Counted from the stretch's first letter, positions 1-10,316 are shown. The stretch: DNA of 64,000 nucleotides from Lithobates sylvaticus (GCA_028564925.1 CM053029.1:578367193-578431192), one strand, 5' to 3'. A program made the numbers and translations. Notes: a model not told the origin generated them from the sequence alone.

Positions 1-298
1 GGGTCAGGTAGGTCAGTGTAGGGTTCAGGTAGGTCAGTGTAATGGTCAGGTGGGTCAGTGTATTGGTCAGGTAGGTTAGTGTAGGGGTCAGGTGGGTCAG
101 TGTAGGGGGTCAGGTGGGTCAGTGTAGGGGTCAGGTAGGTCAGTGTAGGGGTCAGGTGGGTCAGTGTAGGGGTCAGGTAGGTCAGTGTAGGGGTCAGTGT
201 AATGTGAGTAGAGCAGGAAGTAGGAGTCAGGTTGATCAGTGCATGTGTCAGGTAGGTGTGTCAGGGGGGTCAGTGTAGGGGTCAGATAGGTCACATGC
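1..298. repeat. Minisatellite, about 20-21 bp unit
   Basis: A unit close to GGGTCAGGTAGGTCAGTGTA is repeated head to tail from the first base of the window. It is regular to about base 205 and imperfect to about 298. Adjacent units differ mainly at GTAGG versus GTGGG. The array probably continues to the left of the window. The proline-rich reading frame on the minus strand is a by-product of the repeat and is not a gene. Confidence 0.85.
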
Positions 299-1652
299 AT
301 AGCAAGGGCAGGGTAAAGTGGAGTCAGGGGCGCAGCCGGGGGGGCAAAATTAGGTTTCACCTAGGGTGTCAAAGAACCTTGCACCAGCCCTGTAAACAAG
401 TAGGTGAGCTCTGGTGACTCATATACCTCCCAGTCCCGGAACAAAGCATGTTGTAACAAGAAAGGATATACCATATTCTAGTATATGATCACAAGTAGCC
501 AATCGGCTTTACTTCTGATCTGTAATACAGCTTATTAAAAGGAGTGAGAAACCTTTTAAACGAGATAGGGCAGAAACCTGTGCTTTGCTCAGAATCAAAT
601 GCTGGTCCAGACTGAGCCATTTTACTACCCGTCACAGTTTTCTATGTTTTAAGTTGCATTTTTTACAGATTTTCACTTTTGTAATCTGTTCATGTATTTA
701 TTTAGTTATTTACTTGCAAGGCTGTCTCTGCTTAGTTTAAACATAACACGTTTAAACAATCTTTTGAGACTACTGAGGACATCTTCCTTACTGCAGTGGC
801 GGGTGCTGTACCAGACTAGGAAAGCTAACAAACGTCTTCTTGGTTGTGCCAAACACCTTCACTGACACTTGACTGAGGAACTTGCAGAGTACAGATTTAC
901 TTCTCGCTAACCCAGTAACCCAAGTAAAACACCTCTGTCCATCCCAAAAATTACCAAATGACAAATATCTGAACTGAATTTGAATCGCCATAGCAGCCCT
1001 TTATTTTATACAACAAACAAAAATGAAATACAACATTGGAGCATAATGCAAAAAAGGCATAACAATACAATCAACGCCTTGACACAGTAGCAATTGTTAC
1101 CAAATCAAAGACATTTATAATCCAAACAAAACGGGCTGTATCTGTCACCCAGTAAGAAGGCCCTCAGCTACTACTACACCACCCTGGGGACAATGAACCG
1201 CCTACATACACCCATATACAACCTGGTAAAGACAATTTTACCAACGTAACCTATTGCTGGGGAGGGACATCCATATCTAAGATGAACCCAACCCATAACC
1301 CATCGTCTAACATTTTAGGACAGCACATCCAAAGACCAATAGACCCCTTCATCTGCTATGACATTCAAACAGAATGACCTGGACACCAAAATTCTATAAA
1401 AAAAAAAGTAAAGACTAATACCCACAAAAGCGGATACAATTTAGACCAATGAAAAACAAAAAAGACATAAGGAAAATAACAATAGCACCAGAAAAAAACA
1501 AAGATGCCCTACGGAGGGAGGGCAGCAGAAACCTCAGCCTCCTCACCTCATACTAAAAGGCTAACTCCTGATCCCTTAACCTCCCATCCAAGCAAGTAGT
1601 ATTCTTTATTAAAATGTAAACCCCCCAACACACCGTACAACTTCTGCTTGCC
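299..1652. other. No supported gene; possible old LINE 3' part on minus strand
   Basis: No coding exon is supported here. On the minus strand there is a T-rich, stop-rich stretch running into an AATAAA signal (complement of 1000-1005). This resembles the 3' untranslated end of a retroposon, but no tail or target duplication was found. The stretch continues across the hAT insertion at 1661-3251 into about 3260-3330. Confidence 0.3.
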
Positions 1653-1934
1653 CCAGTCATTAGACATGGGAGCCGTCAAAAAATTTGTTTCGTTTCGTTC
1701 CGTATAAATCGTACGAATCGTTAATTTGGATAACGTATATCGACACTCTGCGAATAACAACAAATTATCCGAAAACTTATTAACGTTACATAACACAAGT
1801 CTATTGTCTATTGTTCACAAAATTTAATTCAGATTCGTACGAAATACGAATTTCGTACGAATCGTAAATTTTAAATGTTTCTGTTAATTTGGATAGCGAA
1901 TATCGACACTCTACGAATAATAACGAATTATCCA

Positions 1935-2105
1935 AAAACTTATTAACGTTACATAACACAAGTCTATTGTTCACCAATCACTCAGAGGAAGTACGAAATA
2001 CGAAATTTCGTTTACGAATACAAAATTTCGTATTTCGTACTTCCTCTGAGTGATTGGTGAATAATAGACAATAGACTTGTTTTATGTAACGTTAATTCGT
2101 TTTCG
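1935..2105. repeat. Long inverted repeat (hairpin arms of about 75-80 bp)
   Basis: The stretch containing CACCAATCACTCAGAGGAAG (left arm, about 1971-1990) recurs in reverse complement just after a centre near 2012-2019, and the match continues outward into ACGTTACATAA. The arms are nearly identical over about 75-80 bp. It lies inside the hAT-type element at 1661-3251 and would fold into a stable cruciform or RNA hairpin. Confidence 0.8.
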
Positions 2106-2329
2106 GATAATTCGTTATTATTCGTAGAGTGTCGATATTCATTATACTGAATCTCAAATTCATTCGAATCATTCGTTATATCCGCTATAATTTCTTTCGT
2201 ATTACCGTATTTATCGGCGTATAACACGCACTTTTTCCCCCTTAAAATCGGGGGAAAGTCGTGGGTGCGTGTTATACGCCGATACCCAAAAAAAAAATGA
2301 CAAAAATCGGTTGCGGCGCCGAAAAATGG

Positions 2330-2565
2330 CGACCGCGGCCGAAAAAGGCCGGAAAAAGCCGAAGCGCGGCCGAAAAAGGCCGGAAAAAGCCGAAGCGCGG
2401 CCGAAAAAGACCGAAGCCGGCTGTTCAGCTCCGCTCGTAGTCCCGCCTCCCTGCGCTCGCTTCCGAAACAGCAGGGAGGCGGGACTCCGAGCGGAGCTGA
2501 ACAGTCGGCTCGGTCTTTTTCGGCCGCACTTCGGCCTTTTTCGGCCGCGGTTCGGTCTTTTTCGG
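2330..2565. repeat. GC-rich imperfect palindrome
   Basis: GCGGCCGAAAAAG-type words are repeated in tandem on the left, and their reverse complements CTTTTTCGGCCGC follow on the right. The inner arms contain CAGCTCCGCTC / GAGCGGAGCTG and CCCGCCTCC / GGAGGCGGG. The arms match well over about 90-100 bp, giving a strong foldback in an otherwise AT-rich neighbourhood. Confidence 0.75.
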
Positions 2566-2605
2566 CCGCGCATGCGCGGTATTTCTCGCGGCGGGAAATT
2601 TAAAT

Positions 2606-2968
2606 GATGGCGAACTGCAAATGACACTAGGAAGCTGCAAATGACACTAGGAAGCTGCAAATGACGCCGGGCAAGCTACAAATGACGCCGGGCAAGCTAC
2701 AAATGACGCTGGGCAGGTTGCAAATAACGCTGGGCAGGTTGCAAATAACGCTGGGCAGGTTGCAAATGACGCTGGGCAGGTTGCAAATGACGCTGGGCAG
2801 GTTGCAAATGACGCTGGGAAAGGCTGCAAATGACGCTGGGAAAGGCTGCAAATGACGCTGGGAAAGGCTGCAAATGACGCTGGGAAAGGCTGCAAATGAC
2901 GCTGGGAAAGGCTGCAAATGACGCTGGGAAAGGCTGCAAATGACGCTGGGCAAGCTGCAAATGACGCT
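2606..2968. repeat. 21-22 bp tandem array inside nested element
   Basis: About 16-17 head-to-tail units of the type GCAAATGACGCTGGGAAAGG, in three runs of variants (GGCAAGCTAC, GGCAGGTTGC, GGAAAGGCTGC). The runs show that local subsets were amplified one after another. Reading frames across it on either strand are repeat artefacts. Confidence 0.9.
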
Positions 2969-3259
2969 TAAATGTAAGTTTTTTTTTTTCCCTAAACTTC
3001 TCTCCTAAAACTTTTTTTCCTTAAAATTCCCTCCTAAACTTGGGGTGCGTGTTATACGCCGGTGCGTGTTATACGCCGATAAATACGGTAGTTGAAATTA
3101 GTTATTTGGTAGTTTGGATTCAGATAATTTGGATCCGAAATTCGTAAACGAATCGTATTTCGTACAGAATTCGTATTCGTAAAAATTTGTAATTTGGATT
3201 CGCACGAATGTACGAATTTCCGATTAGTACAAAACTAATCGCACATGTCTACCAGTCAT

Positions 3260-4303
3260 GCTGGCCCTCCTCTTAGCTTTGCTCACCTTCGGGCCTTATA
3301 CTAAAACACTGGATCTCCCACCAAATAATTTTGAAAGCAGCATTAGAGACTACCTGTATTATACAGGCCTTGCACCTATCCTTTGCAGAAGGCATGCTTT
3401 CCCAAGTTGGAAAACGTTTACCGAGCAAGATTAAGCAACTAGGATGTCATAAGTTGAAGTGTATGCAAATAAGCCAAGTGTTTGTAACCACACCTATGAG
3501 TTTCTTTATCTTAGATTTCTGGTTGTGATAACAAAAGTAAAATATTTATTTCTGGGACCATTAATCTACTTTGTGGTTCTAGGAAAAGGGGATATGAATA
3601 ATTCCACTAAGTCTATGCCCAACTGCCTGTATCAAGAATGGCAAAACATCTTGACAAGATAATCATTTATATTATTTTGCAGTTGCATTTTCACGCTGTC
3701 TGCACAGTAATGTATCTCCTGTTACATTTGTCAGCAGCACGCTTGAATGTTAGGTTTCAATGCGAGACTACTGAGTGCTGGCAATCCTCATGAGAATGGT
3801 CAGGTATTCAGGACGAGGTCACCTTTTCAGTCATATCCAGAGTGACGTTATCCAACCTTTCACATAATGTTCTCTATGTGTCATTCCTGGCTAAAATCTG
3901 ATATATTGCCTCTTCAATAAAATGTATGACGATCCCTTAAATATCTCCTTGCGTGCATCCCATAAATCATAGGGAGAACATTTGATACATGGAGTCATTA
4001 TTTAACATGCGACTGCTCTATGCCATGGATATCACTCTTCAGCTCCAAAAAAAGACCAAGATTCACTTCTCGTTGCACTGCCAGTCACTTCATTATATTT
4101 CTACCCTTTCAACAAGACATAATCTATTTTGGAGTAGTTACTGTTTAGCTATGAAACCAAATCAATAAATACGCACATTATATAGTAAGAATATAGGACT
4201 GAAGAAAGAAGAGCCAAAACTGATGGGAAAATGTGAGTGCCTTCAAGATGGTCTATATATATATATTTATTTTAAAAATAAAAAGTTAATCCCCTCAAAC
4301 AGG
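3260..4303. other. Gene-free, largely single-copy-looking stretch
   Basis: No repeat family seen elsewhere in the window occurs between about 3330 and 4250. The base composition is balanced, without long homopolymers, and there is no convincing exon with flanking splice sites. A short (TA)n run lies at 4256-4265. It could be old unique sequence or a conserved non-coding segment. Confidence 0.4.
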
Positions 4304-4852
4304 TTAAAGCGGAGCTCCACGCGTTTTATATATAAGAGCTCTATTTGATCACATAGATGTTCGTAGTTTAAAATGGAATTTTTTTTTAGTTTTAAATGTA
4401 CCTTTTTTTTTTCTTTCTTCTCTCTCTGCTTCCGGGATGTGTGTCTTGCGGATATGGGCGGGGTTTCTGCGGCTATCTCATCACTTCCCCAACTCTCACT
4501 GTCTTCTGGGATCTTTTCTCATTGAGTTATCGCGGGATTACGCAACCGAAGCTGTTCGCGGCGCTCCGATATTCCCTTACTGCGCATGCGCGAGATCGGA
4601 GCTAGAACGCCCGTTGCATGCTGGGAGATTTATGTCATAGAAGCCCGGAAGAGAATGCCTGTGGGCTTCACATGCCCACAGGCAAGATGGAAACGTTGTA
4701 GATATTTTTTATAAAGCAGTCTTTTATTGCCAAAAAGCAATGGGTAAAGAACAAAAAACGGAACATGAGAATAACCTATTTAAACGCAAATTCGTTTTTA
4801 AATGTCCCAAAAAAAAAAAAAAAACCTTGGAGGCAGTGGAGGCCCGCTTTAA
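4304..4852. mobile_element. TTAA-flanked DNA element (piggyBac/Kolobok-type MITE)
   Basis: The left end TTAAAGCGGAGCTCCACG and the right end (reverse complement TTAAAGCGGGCCTCCACTG) form a terminal inverted repeat of about 17 bp including the TTAA target. The roughly 550-bp body has no coding capacity. TTAA duplication is shared by the piggyBac and Kolobok superfamilies, which cannot be told apart here. Related ends occur at 13277-13930, 14460-16582, 18590-19761, 34485-34659 and 36157-36605. Confidence 0.7.
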
Positions 4853-5048
4853 ATTGATATCTGGAGTCTGGTATCTCTAAAGATCTGCTAGCTCTGGGCA
4901 ACTTGCAAGACCTTTATAAAGGTAACTCATTCTTCCTACTGGTTTCTCCATTTGGTTACCAATCTTAAGAACGGAGACGGATTGAAATGTCCTTTTTGGA
5001 TTCTTAATAGATATAGTAGAATGCATAGCAAGGAACACCTGTTATAAG

Positions 5049-6066
5049 TGTAGCTGTATCCCCATAGGGGCTGCTAAGTGATGTGGCCCACTTGTCACCC
5101 TGCCCAGCCCGGCATTCACTCCTAAGTTACTCTCAGGCAGAAAACAGTCCATGTGATTATTTTTGTTGTTTATTTATTAGGTAATTTAACTTGGATTGGG
5201 CAAGGGGATTATGAGATGTCCAGCAAATTGCTTGACAGTCAGTTGGTAGATTATATATCAGTCAATAAGGTGGATAGTATATCAATCAATCAATCGGGAC
5301 AACTATGTACACAACACTTCTCCAATCTCCTCCTGCACAACTCTTGCTAGCAGACTATTGCTTTTTCTCTCTCCCTCTTGCACAACTCTTGATCTCCCAG
5401 GAGCAGCTAGCACATGTTTAGGCCTGACACTAACTCACCCAGGCCCAAGTAACTTGCCCTTTGAAGGCAGGGACCGCGGGTCCCTATGGTGTAGCAGAAA
5501 ATAGAAAGTCTTTTTGTGCTAGCTGTCCTATAGGTGGACTACTGCTCCAAGTCGGTCCTCTTCAGACCCTGCCAGCCCTCCTGGCTGCAGCTGTCTGACT
5601 TCACTGCCCATGACATTACAGTCCTCACTACTGGCTCCACATCCAGTTCTGACTGTTTCCTCTCAGTCCTCTCTGGCATGCCTTTCCAGTCCTCCTGACT
5701 GCACGTCACTCACCAGCCCTCCTGGTTTCAACCGGTGGTTCCCTCCTGAAGATTTTCCCGGCAGTACTAGCTTCTGCCTCTTGTTCAGAGCCTCCATGAT
5801 TTCCTGGAGGGCTCCGTCCTGCACCCGAGCCCCGGGCCCAAGGTCACCCCTCCCCCCCAGACTGGGGAGCTCCCTCAAAGGCCCGACAGCCTAGTACTTC
5901 ATCCTTAGTTCTTCCACCCGACAACTCCTCCCCAAATGGGCTGACTCTATGTATTTCAAGGAGGCCTGCCCTCTGCCAATCCTAGCTGGATTTAGGCCTG
6001 CTTAAATTTACCTGCACTACCAAAAAATCCTAACCTCTACCACCTACCTATGTAGAGGGTGCTACA
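5049..6066 (-). mobile_element. LTR-like fossil, TGTAGC family, copy 1 (no internal region)
   Basis: On the minus strand it begins TGTAGCACCC and ends GGGGATACAGCTACA. This matches the ends of the copies at 18628-19672 and 20771-21653. It has TG...CA termini and an AATAAA-type signal about 110-130 bp before the 3' end, as expected of a long terminal repeat. The flanks TAAG/TGAG agree in only part of a 4-bp repeat. No coding internal region adjoins it, so it would be a solo LTR or a non-autonomous relative, and clearly old. Confidence 0.45.
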
Positions 6067-6600
6067 TGAGGTATCTTTTATCATAGTTTTCAGGAAAATC
6101 ACTCCAGTAAAAAATGTTTAAATATAAAAACAAATAATGCATGAGATCATTGTAATAATCATACAATAAAGTGAAAAAGAAAAATATACGTGATTTAAAA
6201 CATATGTGCAAGTAATAAAAAATCCATAAAGAATCCATAAAGTCTAGGAAATAAAGTTCATATAAACATTTAAGTGTTAACAAAATCCAGTGCTCCAAAA
6301 GTGACTGAACAAAGATTCTTCACACCCAGACAATGCACACTGCACTCACTAGCTGCTTACCAGCTATTAAGACCCCAGGATGGAGGTTGGCTGTGTCTTA
6401 TCCCGATATCCCTATGGGATGGATGGATGCCAGGATTCCAAAATGGACAAAACCAGGTAAACAGAGTGATCCAAAATCAACTGCTAGGACCCAAGGTGGA
6501 AGTATAACTGTGCCTAGACCCAATAATCCTATGGGATGGATGGATGCCAAGAGCAAGGGTTCCAAGATGGCTAGATCATGCAGTCAAAATGATCCAGCAG
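6067..6600. other. No gene seen; local near-repeat at 6400-6555
   Basis: The words ATGGGATGGATGGATGCCA occur twice (about 6414-6433 and 6531-6550) within similar context, giving an imperfect tandem duplication of about 115 bp. The rest, from 6067 to 6300, is AT-rich with no recognisable element. Confidence 0.4.
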
Positions 6601-6619
6601 TGCACTCAATGAGATGGGG

Positions 6620-6815
6620 AAACAGAGGAGGAACTCATAGTGTAGTATTAAAAGTTCAAGTTTTTAATAAAGATTAAAACTACTTACAACAAGCAGGAGT
6701 GCCCTCACATAAAATACAGTCAAACACATGCAGCACCCTGGCAGGTGTCATGGCATCACCGCTGTAGCTATTTCAAATGCGTTTCGTTTGAAGGAACATT
6801 ATCAACGGGTGAAGG
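6620..6815 (-). mobile_element. Retroposon-like copy (a), GAAACG/AATAAA family
   Basis: Read on the minus strand it has a TTGATAA word (6805-6799), then CGAAACGCAT (about 6786-6777), and about 110 bp later an ATTAAA-type signal followed by TACTACACTATG. The order matches four other copies (22525, 26489, 31577, 43445). The hammerhead-like core described for the other copies is eroded here. No target duplication was found, so the ends are approximate. Confidence 0.4.
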
Positions 6816-7163
6816 ACTCCACTAGTGTCCATTAAAAATATGGAATATTGAACCCCTGCCTTTTTATATAGCATAGGATCTAAAAATACCCCATGCTGCA
6901 ATAAATGTGGTGCAGAGCCAGGTGATCTCCTGTGGAGATGTTCTAAACTGATGAGATACTGGGACTCCAATCAATTCATTGAGCAACGTCTTTGGTACTT
7001 CTATTAGTAACTCCCTGCTCACCTGCATGTTGGTTTATTTTGAAAAATCCAACATGGACTCGCACACTTCGTTGGCAGTGACAACTGTTCATAACTTCCA
7101 GAATTATAGTATTAAAGGGGGTCCCTAGTGCAACTCCTGTATTGGAAGTGTAGGTCAAGCAAC
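6816..7163. other. No gene or recognised repeat
   Basis: AT-rich sequence between the retroposon-like copy and the TTAA element. Nothing supportable was seen. Confidence 0.4.
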
Positions 7164-7944
7164 TTAAAGTGGTAGTAAAGCCTACTAAGTCCAACTATCC
7201 TATCCTGCCTAATCTGTATAAAAAAAAAGATGTGTGTACTTACCTATTTGCTCCAGTCTGGTCACATGAATCTGCAGCTCTGTGTAGGGGAGCGCTCGAC
7301 AATGGCTGGAATTTCTGAAATCTGTAATGCCATCCAAAGGCTCCCATAGCCTAGCTATTGTCGATGCTCCCCTGCTACCAAAGTTGGCTGACACAAGGGA
7401 GCCGGAGCTGCAAGATCATGGAAACAAACCGAAGTGGATTCAAAATAGGTATGTACACACATATTTTATATACAGGTTAGGCAGGATAGGTAGAAGGAGG
7501 AGGGGAGGAATCTTTTTTTAGAATAGGTGGACTTATGCGGTGTACACACGGTCGGAATTTCCAATGAAAACAGTCCGATGGGAGCTTTTCATCGGATTTT
7601 CCGACCGTGTGTATGCCCAACAGTCTTTTTCTGTCGGAATTTCCGATGGACTTTGAATTGAGAACCTGTTCTCAATTTTTCCGACGGAAAACCTTTCTAT
7701 CGGATTTTCCGATCGCGTGTATGCAATTCTGACACGCAAAATTCCGACGCATGCTCGGAAACAATTCGACGTATGCTCGGAAGCATTAAACTTCCCTTTT
7801 ATAGTGCTGTCGAACGTGTTTTATGCCGCTGTGTTATTGACCGTCGGAATTTGGTGTGATCGTGTGTAGGCAAAACCGTCAGAGTTTTTTCAGACGAGAA
7901 TTCCGATCATGTGTACGCAGCATTAGGCTTTTCTTCCACTTTAA
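7164..7944. mobile_element. TTAA-flanked element with a Harbinger-type MITE inside
   Basis: The left end TTAAAGTGGTAGTAAAGCC is mirrored by the right end (reverse complement TTAAAGTGGAAGAAAAGCC), including the TTAA targets at 7164-7167 and 7941-7944. About 387 bp of its length is the MITE at 7536-7922, so the original element was about 390 bp. No coding capacity. Confidence 0.75.
7536..7922. mobile_element. Harbinger-type MITE, GTACACACGGTCGG family, copy 1
   Basis: The ends are TGCGGTGTACACACGGTCGG and, in complement, TGCTGCGTACACATGATCGG. The flanks are a 3-bp TTA duplication (7533-7535 and 7923-7925). A TWA 3-bp target is typical of PIF/Harbinger. The whole element is nearly self-complementary around TTCCGACGG words, with no coding capacity. 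Relatives: 14648-15040, 15187-15564, 15632-16046, 33147-33520, 37168-37567. The left end of the large element at 58834 has the same terminus. Confidence 0.85.
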
Positions 7945-8061
7945 TAAACTGTTGCATATTGAAGAAATGATATATGAACAAAGAAGTGTACTACAAAAAG
8001 CATTTCCTGGTATGGACTATGTGGCCTGATGAAAAGGCAGGGGTTTTAACCTTAGACATTG

Positions 8062-8273
8062 GGGGCTATTTACAAAAGGCAAATCCACTTTGCACTACAA
8101 GTACACTGCAAGCATTTTTGCTTGCAGATGATTGGATGATCAAATCAGCAGAGCTTCCCCTAATTTCAGAGTGTCCCCTCAGATCTACAGTGATCTACAG
8201 CGACTGCACTTTCAAGTGCACTTGCAGTGCATTTGTAGTGCAGAGTGGATTTCCCTTTAGTAAATCAACCCCA
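8062..8273. mobile_element. Palindromic MITE, GATTTACTAAAGG family, copy 1
   Basis: The left arm GGGGCTATTTACAAAAGGC and the right arm (reverse complement of CCCTTTAGTAAATCAACCCC) are terminal inverted repeats. The interior carries TTGCAAG/CTTGCA palindromes. Relatives in the window: 19917-20014, 22494-23825, 23827-23980, 25986-26235, 35930-36116, 45034-45235 and a fragment near 59640-59740. The superfamily is not clear because target duplications are too short to read. Confidence 0.65.
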
Positions 8274-8439
8274 TTGTTTCTTGATGAAGTTTTAGTAGTA
8301 GGTAAAACCCTAAATTACGGACTGAATATGAGGGATCTAAAGTTCTAGAGTTCTAGTATACATATGCAATTCCATTGCAGAATCCATACAATATTTATAA
8401 AACTGATTGTATAGATATTTCACCACTAATCTGCTAGAT

Positions 8440-8640
8440 CAGCCTTTCTCAACCTTTTTTTTTAACACTGGGGAACCCCTCATGTTCAATCTAAGGGAAC
8501 TCCTGCTAATAATTACTATATCTACAGCTTGTGGTGCATTAGCATGAGGATCAATGGGAAGAATGCTCCTTACATTTGTGATCACTGAAAATAATCCCCC
8601 AACACAGATAGCTAAAAAGATCACTGGTGCCAGTGGTTAC
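8440..8640. repeat. CAGCCTTTCTCAACC-type repeat without insertion
   Basis: The left end CAGCCTTTCTCAACC and internal words such as AGATAGCTAAAAAGATCA match the two copies inside 14518-16163. Here the site that is occupied by Harbinger-type MITEs in those copies (after GGGAAGAAT) is empty. This copy therefore serves as an in-window pre-insertion comparison. Confidence 0.6.
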
Positions 8641-9365
8641 TTACCTAGATGTAGCCAGGGGCTGGCTAAACTGCCTGTGTTATCAGAGGACACTCTAAAG
8701 CATTTGCCACATTGAGGCTGTCCCCTCTAGTGCTCAGCCTGGGATCTGTCTTGTCACATTCTTAATGCAAAGTAAACGAGATCTTAAAAAAGAGTGGAGG
8801 ATCTTGGGACATGTAGTCCAAAGAGCTCAACTCTACTGGGGACTGATCATTTTGGATTACAAGTTCCAGCCGGCTGAAGGGAAAGAACAGAATGCTGGGA
8901 AAGGTGATAAATAGCCTGTGTTAGGGAGGAGTTGGTCTCTTGGGACCATGGCCTTCATCTGGAAGCAGTGACCCGGAAGGTCAGGGAGAGCAAGCCGGTG
9001 CTGCGGCCTAGGCAGCAGGGGAGAGCCTCCGTTAGGCGAGTGTGGACGCATCCCTCATTGCCAGTGTCCAGTCGGTCTGGTGACAGTCAGGAGGTCACCT
9101 TCATCACTTGCATCACAGACGCAGCTGAACTGCGATGCAGAGGAGTGTGTAGCAGAGCACCATTCCTTGAGCACAGTATCTGCAGGAGCCTGCTGCAGGA
9201 TGTTCACATCATCCCTCTTGAGCTTGGTATCGCCTGGACTGGTGAGTGGGCGAATGCCCACCCTCTTTAAACCCAAGGACACTGCATGCAGACACCATTG
9301 CTTTATTTCTCTCATTGAAGCCTTACCAGGAGACACTTACAACAACTACTGTACTGCTTGAATAT
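8641..9365. other. No supported gene
   Basis: Moderately GC-rich sequence. Short open frames occur on both strands, but none has a recognisable domain, and no consistent exon-intron pattern was found. Phrases like GGGACATGTAGTCC (about 8807-8820) suggest an unidentified old repeat. Confidence 0.3.
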
Positions 9366-9440
9366 TACATATAGTTACATAGTAGGTAAGGTCAAAAAAA
9401 GACACAGTTCATCAAGTCCAATCTGTGTCATACCCACAAA
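9366..9440 (-). mobile_element. CR1-type LINE 3' end fragment
   Basis: In complement it reads like the 3' end of the CR1 copy at 25193-25978: the words CTTGATGAACTGTGTC, TTTTTTTGACC and TACTATGTAACTATAT correspond to that copy's end. The copy is very short and 5'-truncated, as is usual for CR1. Confidence 0.6.
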
Positions 9441-9507
9441 GTACACTGGACCTATTCAATTGAGCTAGCTGAAGATACAAGGATTCTGCATCAAAAGGAT
9501 TACTTTA

Positions 9508-9526
9508 CCCCCCCCCCCCCCCCCCC
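9508..9526. repeat. Poly(C) tract, about 19 bp
   Basis: An uninterrupted run of C. The complementary poly(G) can form G-quadruplexes and is prone to length errors in assembly. Confidence 0.9.
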
Positions 9527-10029
9527 ACAAGGGAAAGGAACATTGGGCATCTAACTGGCTTGTTTTCAACGGGGTTGTGACATCTGGAGGCTAAAGGGAG
9601 TAGTCTGACATCAAACTCGTCATTCTCCTTCCCTTTTCTGACCTGCAGCCGTAGACCTTGATTGGTTAAATACTTTCTGCCCTATTGCTCTACAAGGGAC
9701 TTTATTGGCAAATTATTTGTTCATTTGTACAGAGAATATAACAGTAGCCTTACCTTTGGCCAATCTATTTTCTGTTGATGCTATTAACTGCAAAACTTTA
9801 ACCTTTAACAACTTCAGCTCCGGGAGATTTACCCCCTTCATTTTTTGCTCTAGTAGCTGCGTTACTTTAACTGACAATTACGTGGTCGTGCAACACTGTA
9901 CTCTGAGATGGATTTGGGGGGGACCCCCACGCCGTTTTTCGGCGTGGGGATTCCCTTTAAATCCATACCAGGTGACGGGGCTAGCGCGGCGGCATTCACT
10001 GCCTTCGCTAGTCCCGTCTACCTGCAGTT
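9527..10029. repeat. Fragments of common frog repeats, TTAACCACTT type
   Basis: The section from about 9800 to 9902, with TTTAACTGACAATTACGTGG, matches the repeat at 39265-39300 (TTTTAACTGACAATTGAGTGG). It is followed by an inverted pair ACCCCCACGCCG/CGGCGTGGGGA near 9922-9953. No coding capacity. The frame running through 9705-10316 crosses several repeat boundaries and is not a gene. Confidence 0.5.
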
Positions 10030-10313
10030 ACGTTCTAAATGAACGGACTACTCCGTGTGGGCAAGTCCGTTCATTTTCAAAAAGCCCCGCAGACTTTTTC
10101 CCGCTGATTGTCCGCCGGAGAAGTCCGGGCGTGTGTGGGCAAGTCACACACTCGGAAAGTCCGGCGAAGTCCGGGCGTGTGTGGGCAAGTCACACGCTCG
10201 GAAAGTCCGGCGAAGTCCGGGCGTGTGTGGGCAAGTCACACGCTCGGAAAGTCCGGCGGTTTGTCCGCCAGACTGGGTCCCGGCGGACAAAGTCCGATCG
10301 CGTGTACGAGGCA
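10030..10313. mobile_element. Harbinger-type element, right part, with three 46-bp repeats
   Basis: The right end CGATCGCGTGTACGAGGCA followed by TAA agrees with the Harbinger-type MITE terminus. The interior has the GTCCGGCGGACAAAGTCC style seen at the left end of the element at 58834, rather than the TTCCGACGG style. Three tandem units of 46 bp (10121-10258) carry AAGTCCGGGCGTGTGTGGGC. The left terminus was not found, so it is probably truncated. Confidence 0.55.
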
Positions 10314-10316
10314 TAA

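Larger units (their letters stand above)
2205..3088. mobile_element. TA-flanked element with CCGTATTTATCGGCGTATAA ends, nested in hAT element
   Basis: The left end CCGTATTTATCGGCGTATAA is mirrored by the right end, which closes with CGATAAATACGG. Both ends are flanked by TA (2203-2204 and 3089-3090), as in the Tc1/mariner superfamily. A further inverted copy of the end motif occurs internally near 2262-2283. The body holds a GC-rich palindrome and a 22-bp tandem array. No transposase is present, so it is non-autonomous. Superfamily assignment is tentative. Confidence 0.65.
1661..3251. mobile_element. hAT-type non-autonomous element (TACGAAT-rich family)
   Basis: The termini are TAGACATG at the left and GCACATGTCTA at the right, so they form an imperfect inverted repeat TAGACATGTGC. 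The flanks carry an exact 8-bp direct repeat CCAGTCAT (1653-1660 and 3252-3259), the hallmark of hAT insertion. The body is rich in ACGAAT/ATTCGT words and has no coding capacity. A second transposon (2205-3088) has landed inside it. The same family occurs at 10596-11949 and 17060-17720. The superfamily call rests on target-site length and terminal repeats, not on a transposase. Confidence 0.8.

Noticed and set aside
97-360. 87-codon Pro/Thr/Asp-rich frame on the minus strand
   Set aside because: It is a translation of the 20-bp minisatellite and follows its period.
2211-2960. Several overlapping frames on both strands (Ala/Ser/Phe-rich and Arg/Lys-rich)
   Set aside because: They translate the GC palindrome and the 22-bp array; all frames are open because the unit lacks stops.
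8857-9361. Four overlapping frames of 64-112 codons on both strands
   Set aside because: No domain, no codon-usage preference between strands, and no splice signals that join them.
9705-10316. 203-codon plus-strand frame
   Set aside because: It crosses the borders of at least two unrelated repeats and a triplicated 46-bp unit; no domain.
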